Shown: piece after piece, positions 61,801 to 64,000 of the stretch
Numbering within the stretch: position 1 is the first letter of the stretch
How the letters are laid out: the number at the start of each line of letters is the position of its first letter
Assembly: GCA_937901085.1 (NCBI GenBank)
Contig: CALCHQ010000102.1
Location: 1-64,000, forward strand
DNA length: 64,000 nt
Reading direction: 5' to 3'
Source of the DNA: an uncultured Verrucomicrobiales bacterium
GTDB taxonomy: Bacteria; Verrucomicrobiota; Verrucomicrobiia; Verrucomicrobiales; Akkermansiaceae
The notes under the pieces: model-generated
Databases searched by the model: none
What the model was told of the DNA's origin: nothing
Seen by the model: only the letters and a program-made list of their open reading frames with translations
Made by a program: the position numbers and the translations under genes

Positions 61801-62866
61801 TGGCATCGGTTACCTTACCCTGCCACAGCGTGGTAGATACGCTATCCTGGGAAATTGTCTGGTGGGTATTCTCCGTAGCACCGATGGTAATGACAGACTG
61901 GGACGACTCCACCACTTTATCGTAGGAATCTGCCACCTCCTGCATGTAAGTCAGGTTCGACATGGATGCACCATACGCAGGATTATTATCACTACTCTGC
62001 TGCACCGCTGCTATGTACTTATATTCCTTAGCATCATCGTCCCACACCCACACCGGACTGCCAGAGTCACCACTCTGCGCACCGAAGGGCAGCGGGTCTG
62101 TATCCAGCTTCCAGCCATCGACCGTATGGAAGAACCAGAAACCGCCATCAGCCGAACCACCCATGTCGTCGATTTTCTGAATCGCGCCCTGGATGAAATG
62201 CCCCAGTGTACCGTTGACATTGTAGCTGTCATCAGGGTTTTCCATGGGCAGATACGTTTCCGTATCAGGGTCATAAATAAACGTGCGACCACCCCCGGAG
62301 TGGTACATCAATTTCCCCTCAAGCCCCTCTTCCTTCAGCTTTTCTACAGAATACACCGAAGATGTGGTCACATCCGTCACAATCTTATTCAGACGCGTGA
62401 TTTTGAAATCGCGACCGGATTTATCATGCAGGAAAGCACCGCCATACGGCCCGCGGTACTCAATCCCCTTGTACTGGATGGCATGCTTTTCACCCCCTAG
62501 CTCCAAGTACGAGAAATACGGATTCTGCACACCATTGTGCTGCACCGTAGCAATGAAATTATGATTGATGGCCGCGCTGGAGCCACCGGCTTCCTGTCGG
62601 CTTTCGAAGGAAATCATCCCGTTCTCCAGCTTGTAGGAATCATGGCCATTATTGTAGTGGATATACACACCATCAGCATTCAAATCCCGCAGCAGCGCGT
62701 TAACATTGGTCACACTGTAGCGGCCGCGATTCTGACCAAAATCTGCGTAAACCCAGGCATCGACATCGTTAGTGAGTACACCAGCCCAGGCGGGAATGGC
62801 AGCGGCTGCGGACAGCACAAGAGAAAGCAGAGAACGGCGGAGAGAAATCGGGAGATGAAGCTTCAT
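55856..62866 (-). CDS. S6-protease-like giant passenger protein with PEP-CTERM tail
   Basis: 2336 aa. Signal peptide 1-28 (ends AWA). Residues 30-310 match the S6 (IgA1-protease/SPATE) protease start: FIATVQHNG with His110, GRDFKITRLNKIVTDV with Asp153, and GAQSGDSGSPVWVW with Ser268, a complete catalytic triad. Residues about 320-2300 are a long beta-helical passenger with autotransporter-associated repeats such as SLTLTGNNTFYGSKTLEGG. The C terminus has PEPATAALSLLGLAALA and an Arg-rich end, the PEP-CTERM sorting signal, instead of a beta-barrel. Likely an exported, surface-anchored protease/adhesin. Not an ordinary autotransporter. Confidence 0.88.
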   Translation of the reverse strand: MKLHLPISLRRSLLSLVLSAAAAIPAWAGVLTNDVDAWVYADFGQNRGRYSVTNVNALLRDLNADGVYIHYNNGHDSYKLENGMISFESRQEAGGSSAAINHNFIATVQHNGVQNPYFSYLELGGEKHAIQYKGIEYRGPYGGAFLHDKSGRDFKITRLNKIVTDVTTSSVYSVEKLKEEGLEGKLMYHSGGGRTFIYDPDTETYLPMENPDDSYNVNGTLGHFIQGAIQKIDDMGGSADGGFWFFHTVDGWKLDTDPLPFGAQSGDSGSPVWVWDDDAKEYKYIAAVQQSSDNNPAYGASMSNLTYMQEVADSYDKVVESSQSVITIGATENTHQTISQDSVSTTLWQGKVTDASGTLASFTGVEQGKSTWNDMADIRDEDNWYALTQDYLNARQNNTDASSLDYADLFMTDNLVFNAKDRTDYTIQVNSVVDTGIGYTEFTKGNQDKATYTISGKGYLDSAGYIIGEDVEVHLKLLSTGKTREVRKIGDGTLVVNGTGDNDIMLNLGGKGSTILNQTNGYAAYNVLANNGTTVQLLGGISQIKRDFTFGNGGATLDFAGHSWKEGAEGHFSMKALTQDAVITNSSDRTIQLNFTKGGSWLGSFADTAKAGIQVNYSGTGTWELNSIHTHLQHKDSGLTVSGGGHVIFQGTITEHGISQLIYPEKNANGWNEAMCWQKENDWHYADARMNVTVDKGVFELGSHARLTGTVTVNSNASYIMREGVQNRYEYIEGGYALEDTYAISEYYGHKGNTVLEGGTLQVLFSEDTTANLTYGYSISGFGNMVVDTADGSLTLTGNNTFYGSKTLEGGHLIAEDTAALGTGPGWKLAAGTTLTVQSGLTSDNALTFVDAANSSGLLALGNDLNRALNLPQGSGLYIGAETGKVVQYGAKDETITAPKLGGGGGTLVVNAIVAAENLVVGRDNDSGVVRLTNTANQLSGTISMAGNVALDATSAALGNAKVNLAYGKGLVLHDPVSDIKGNLTGDSAGSLLLDFYDAESVDMTGMTALSLSAAADDAVYDGTIEVGASESYRLGGYTGSLSLSNHAALKGSNALMVDAKGTIGGNVVLAAQTSYTGAVTVQDGSPGKNGSVSLCFSEDNALDDASSVTVKDGGILDVGNTTQKLQNILLEQGGLLRGDAEGTVVLDMNKSGDGSQQFGSIQVGNLVKTGTGQLVLSSADNSWNLFTIKEGIVYTKADNALSATGVTRVENGAILSMNCWGSNRNMQGNVLLANDGRLQSGANADTWFTDFAGDLSVEQGAVGTLEGRGIWKFTATKLNQNGGTLSIASSDVYFNTTQAQHIGGLVDVGASAINLHSIESSGADNMLKQFDAINVGSGKTLNVIDHTWNTIWQLDKLTGAGSLNWNSTTTHSKTAQLIIGGEGGFSGAINVNRDCNYTGHTRPYQAYLQINSTEAISSATVNLTGADDNNFYVSLALNADRVKVGGLNGNAYSHLFAGTAPSAIATTAPASTRQAALVITGSGNYTYSGSIGAASDSASKGISIEMAGTGVQQFNGSSVVVQNIALQNTGTLDFSGVTSLNVQGDIALNAAGSLNLGNHTYSLDAGDSLSVNAAGASLTMGSLSLNGGKIVFDVNALISSGSSLDFAGSLSSTSQGVTIQFTNIDRDTYLGQSFTLSSGNWKDLLSSLTDSNLGTIKSEFSCDSNGNLVVTFTDNVKTWNGTDQNSSWTSDAFATTGTPDSTTNLRFTDEAEKTSAHLQGQVAVSKLFFENAEKTYTIVGHDSDSNLTASFIEQSGCGETVFEVKTKVSGIEVSSGSLKLNNADLNGGRYTVNNGTLSLNLSEKETVWSVHMGQNSRLELSGGQRFVAEHAYNKNLSGTNAIHLSGDDTSFQDRASVYAITDGSLTVEGDGNGNAAYMNGIILGGNASLHVDNASVGVKCGISFEAGNASVTLDNKAVLVLDDTANVVGASPAIQAPSEGQVTVSVLNGSSLYAGGSSASENLQLVLGSGATLGATVALTEYASDISLVGGDINFTATPYAFSTNNSNEDSCGIDRYSAPVLIKLSGDIRSTGETPSNIKISSYKSYYPGVQLAGTAQVSGSVRIDEGASLSVVGEIPSSANYEYAQDRGVRLSGKDGKTEAVISGGSTLAWEPETEELDETVTRKENTALIAGQGTNRTHVSNTLVELYDKAALTLQNLTLDADSAVVALEGAAARMDVSAVALQISGGQSGSSELADAMTLQAFGGDATYTLEADARVLDITSAMLDGALTVSGNSLEILFQGYDFNSYDAVRLSFGSDVMLDYGLNISGSLVSVQRSSDGGYVSLTASYEGNGGSTNTIVFVTSTETIPEPATAALSLLGLAALAARRRRKA

Positions 62867-62893
62867 GACCGGAGAGAATAACAGCTTGCGCGC

Positions 62894-62922
62894 ATTTTAT
62901 CACAAGCATCCCCGGGATGCAA
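62894..62922 (-). promoter_or_regulatory. Promoter of the PEP-CTERM protease gene, with palindromes
   Basis: Minus strand TTGCAT (62922-62917), 17-bp spacer, TAAAAT (62899-62894), leader about 20 nt. The spacer holds the perfect palindrome GCATCCC-C-GGGATGC (62906-62920), and a second imperfect dyad (ACGCA/TGCGT arms) lies just upstream. Both are operator candidates. Confidence 0.65.
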
Positions 62923-62960
62923 CGCAGATTTGCGTCAAATAAGCCACTTACATCAAAAAA

Positions 62961-63806
62961 TCACCAGCGAAGCTTGGCGCGCAATCGGGCGGCGTAGTCG
63001 CTTCCGGGCAGATTCAGCAGGCGCAGCGGCAGCGGAGCCTTGCAGATGCGCAGGGTCTCATTCAGAGAAATCGGGTAAGTGTTGCGCCCATCCAGCGAGA
63101 AGATGAGCGATTCCCCGGCGCGGCCGCGGCGTTCGCGCGGACGCAGGGTGATTTCCACCGCATCCGGCAGCACGATGGGACGGCTGGTGAGGCTGTGCGG
63201 GCAGATGGGCGTCAGGCAGGTCACCCCGGCCGTCGGCCACATGAGCGGACCGCCGGCCGACATGGAATAGGCCGTTGACCCGGTAGGCGTGGCCACCAGG
63301 ATACCATCGGCATGGTAACGGTTGAGCAGTTTGCCATCCAGCTCCACATCCACATCAATCATCTTGCCGGTCTGCGCACGGGTGAGCGACAGCTCGTTGA
63401 GAGCGTAGAAGCGCCGTTCAGCCTCCTGCCCGGCGGCGTCGAACTTGCGCACTTCGAGCATGGCGCGTTCGTCCACCTCATAGCTGCCATCCACCAGAGC
63501 CTGAACCAGCAGTTCAATTTCCTCGCGGCTGCAGGCACTCAGGAAACCCAGATGCCCCATATTGATACCACCGATGACCGAACCGGTACTGCTGGCAGAC
63601 AGGGCCACCGAGAGCATGGTACCGTCACCACCCAGGCAGAGAATCATCTCCGGCTTTCCCAGAACCGGGTCATTGATGGTGTTTTTCCCCAGCTCATACG
63701 CATTCAACCCCGCGGCTGCACAGGCGTCCATGAGCTGCTGCAAGGCCAGCAGGCAGGGAGCGGTGCGCGCAGGCGAAAGAATACCTATGGATGCAGGAGG
63801 GTTCAC
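62961..63806 (-). CDS. nadK: NAD kinase
   Basis: 281 aa starting at GTG 63806, five bases after the argB stop. Phosphorylates NAD+ to NADP+. LGGDGTMLSVAL carries the GGDG motif and ILVATPTGSTAYSMSAGGPL the second signature. No ATG alternative gives the conserved start. Likely cotranscribed with argB. Confidence 0.93.
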   Translation of the reverse strand: MNPPASIGILSPARTAPCLLALQQLMDACAAAGLNAYELGKNTINDPVLGKPEMILCLGGDGTMLSVALSASSTGSVIGGINMGHLGFLSACSREEIELLVQALVDGSYEVDERAMLEVRKFDAAGQEAERRFYALNELSLTRAQTGKMIDVDVELDGKLLNRYHADGILVATPTGSTAYSMSAGGPLMWPTAGVTCLTPICPHSLTSRPIVLPDAVEITLRPRERRGRAGESLIFSLDGRNTYPISLNETLRICKAPLPLRLLNLPGSDYAARLRAKLRW

Positions 63807-63811
63807 AGCAA

Positions 63812-64000
63812 TCAGCGTTGTTCGCGGACAATCTCCGTACCGATACCTTCAGGTGTGAAGATTTCCAGCAGCAGGGTGTGGCGCAGGCGTCCATCAATGA
63901 AGTGGACCTTACGCACACCGGCATTGAGGGCTTCCACCGCGCTCTTCACTTTGGGAATCATACCGCCGGAAATCACCCCCTGCTCTATCAGCTCGAAGGC
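63812..64000 (-). CDS. argB: Acetylglutamate kinase, C-terminal 62 residues (cut by window)
   Basis: The minus-strand frame is open from the right edge to a stop at 63812-63814. It reads [33 protein letters not shown] and [11 protein letters not shown], the well-conserved end of ArgB, which phosphorylates N-acetylglutamate in arginine synthesis. The rest lies right of the window. nadK follows after five bases. Confidence 0.92.
   Translation of the reverse strand, partial: AFELIEQGVISGGMIPKVKSAVEALNAGVRKVHFIDGRLRHTLLLEIFTPEGIGTEIVREQR

Noticed and set aside
1..64000. CRISPR arrays, tRNA genes and insertion sequences
   Set aside because: No regularly spaced repeats, cloverleaf with T-loop and acceptor ends, or transposase with terminal repeats were found by reading the intergenic DNA on both strands.

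Overview
The window looks like chromosomal DNA of a gut Verrucomicrobiota, most likely Akkermansia or a close relative. Reasons: a huge secreted protein ending in a PEP-CTERM sorting signal, a GH110-type alpha-galactosidase of the kind used on mucin and blood-group glycans, the GldF-like/GldG-like/DUF4340 trio, a GYF_2-like domain, and moderately high GC coding DNA with weak Shine-Dalgarno signals. It carries about 52 protein genes (two cut by the window edges), one RNase P RNA gene, no tRNA, no CRISPR array and no insertion sequence that I could see. Species assignment is inference.

Layout. 1-9.8 kb: one long + strand unit with a GldF/GldG/DUF4340 ABC system, prmA, tsaB, a cysteine-cluster protein and a TerB/FHA-like ABC half-exporter. 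9.9-14.7 kb: argG, an AT-rich two-gene islet (glycosyltransferase and acyltransferase), dxr and rnpB, the last two fired from divergent promoters that share a palindrome. 14.7-19.2 kb: a YycJ-type nuclease coupled to a three-heme peroxidase, a VanX-like lipoprotein and a beta-CASP metallo-hydrolase. 19.3-26.6 kb: purE-like, pyrB, a dihydroorotase homologue without its metal ligands, an ELM1-family protein, two tandem GT4 glycosyltransferases (the second lacking catalytic residues) and a second beta-CASP protein. 26.6-33.3 kb: an orphan phage structural gene, a C_GCAxxG_C_C protein, an NAD synthetase whose glutaminase domain has lost its cysteine, a MerR regulator with a micro-protein, and a degenerate old-yellow-enzyme homologue. 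33.4-39.3 kb: khpA, priA, three small envelope/redox genes, a LolD-like ATPase and panC.

39.4-48.9 kb is the most unusual region. A strong promoter drives three adjacent large genes: an FHA-like/GYF/zinc-ribbon/GTPase protein, a GAP1-N2-type GTPase-associated membrane protein and a coiled-coil membrane protein. They are followed without a visible break by a phosphodiesterase, a phosphopantetheinyl transferase, a CPBP protease and thiL. The first three look like a GTPase-centred system related to predicted NTP-dependent conflict systems. 48.9-55.8 kb: a 377-bp AT-rich gap, dnaA, an Rrf2 regulator coupled to the GH110 gene, then gltX-queA-DUF805. 55.8-64 kb, minus strand: a 2336-aa protein with an S6 (IgA-protease-like) protease head, beta-helical passenger and PEP-CTERM tail, then nadK and the end of argB.

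A recurring signal: sigma70-like promoters with 17-bp spacers lie so close to start codons (6-12 nt from the -10 box) in about ten genes that many mRNAs here are probably leaderless or nearly so. The rnpB promoter, whose RNA start is fixed by structure, supports the geometry.
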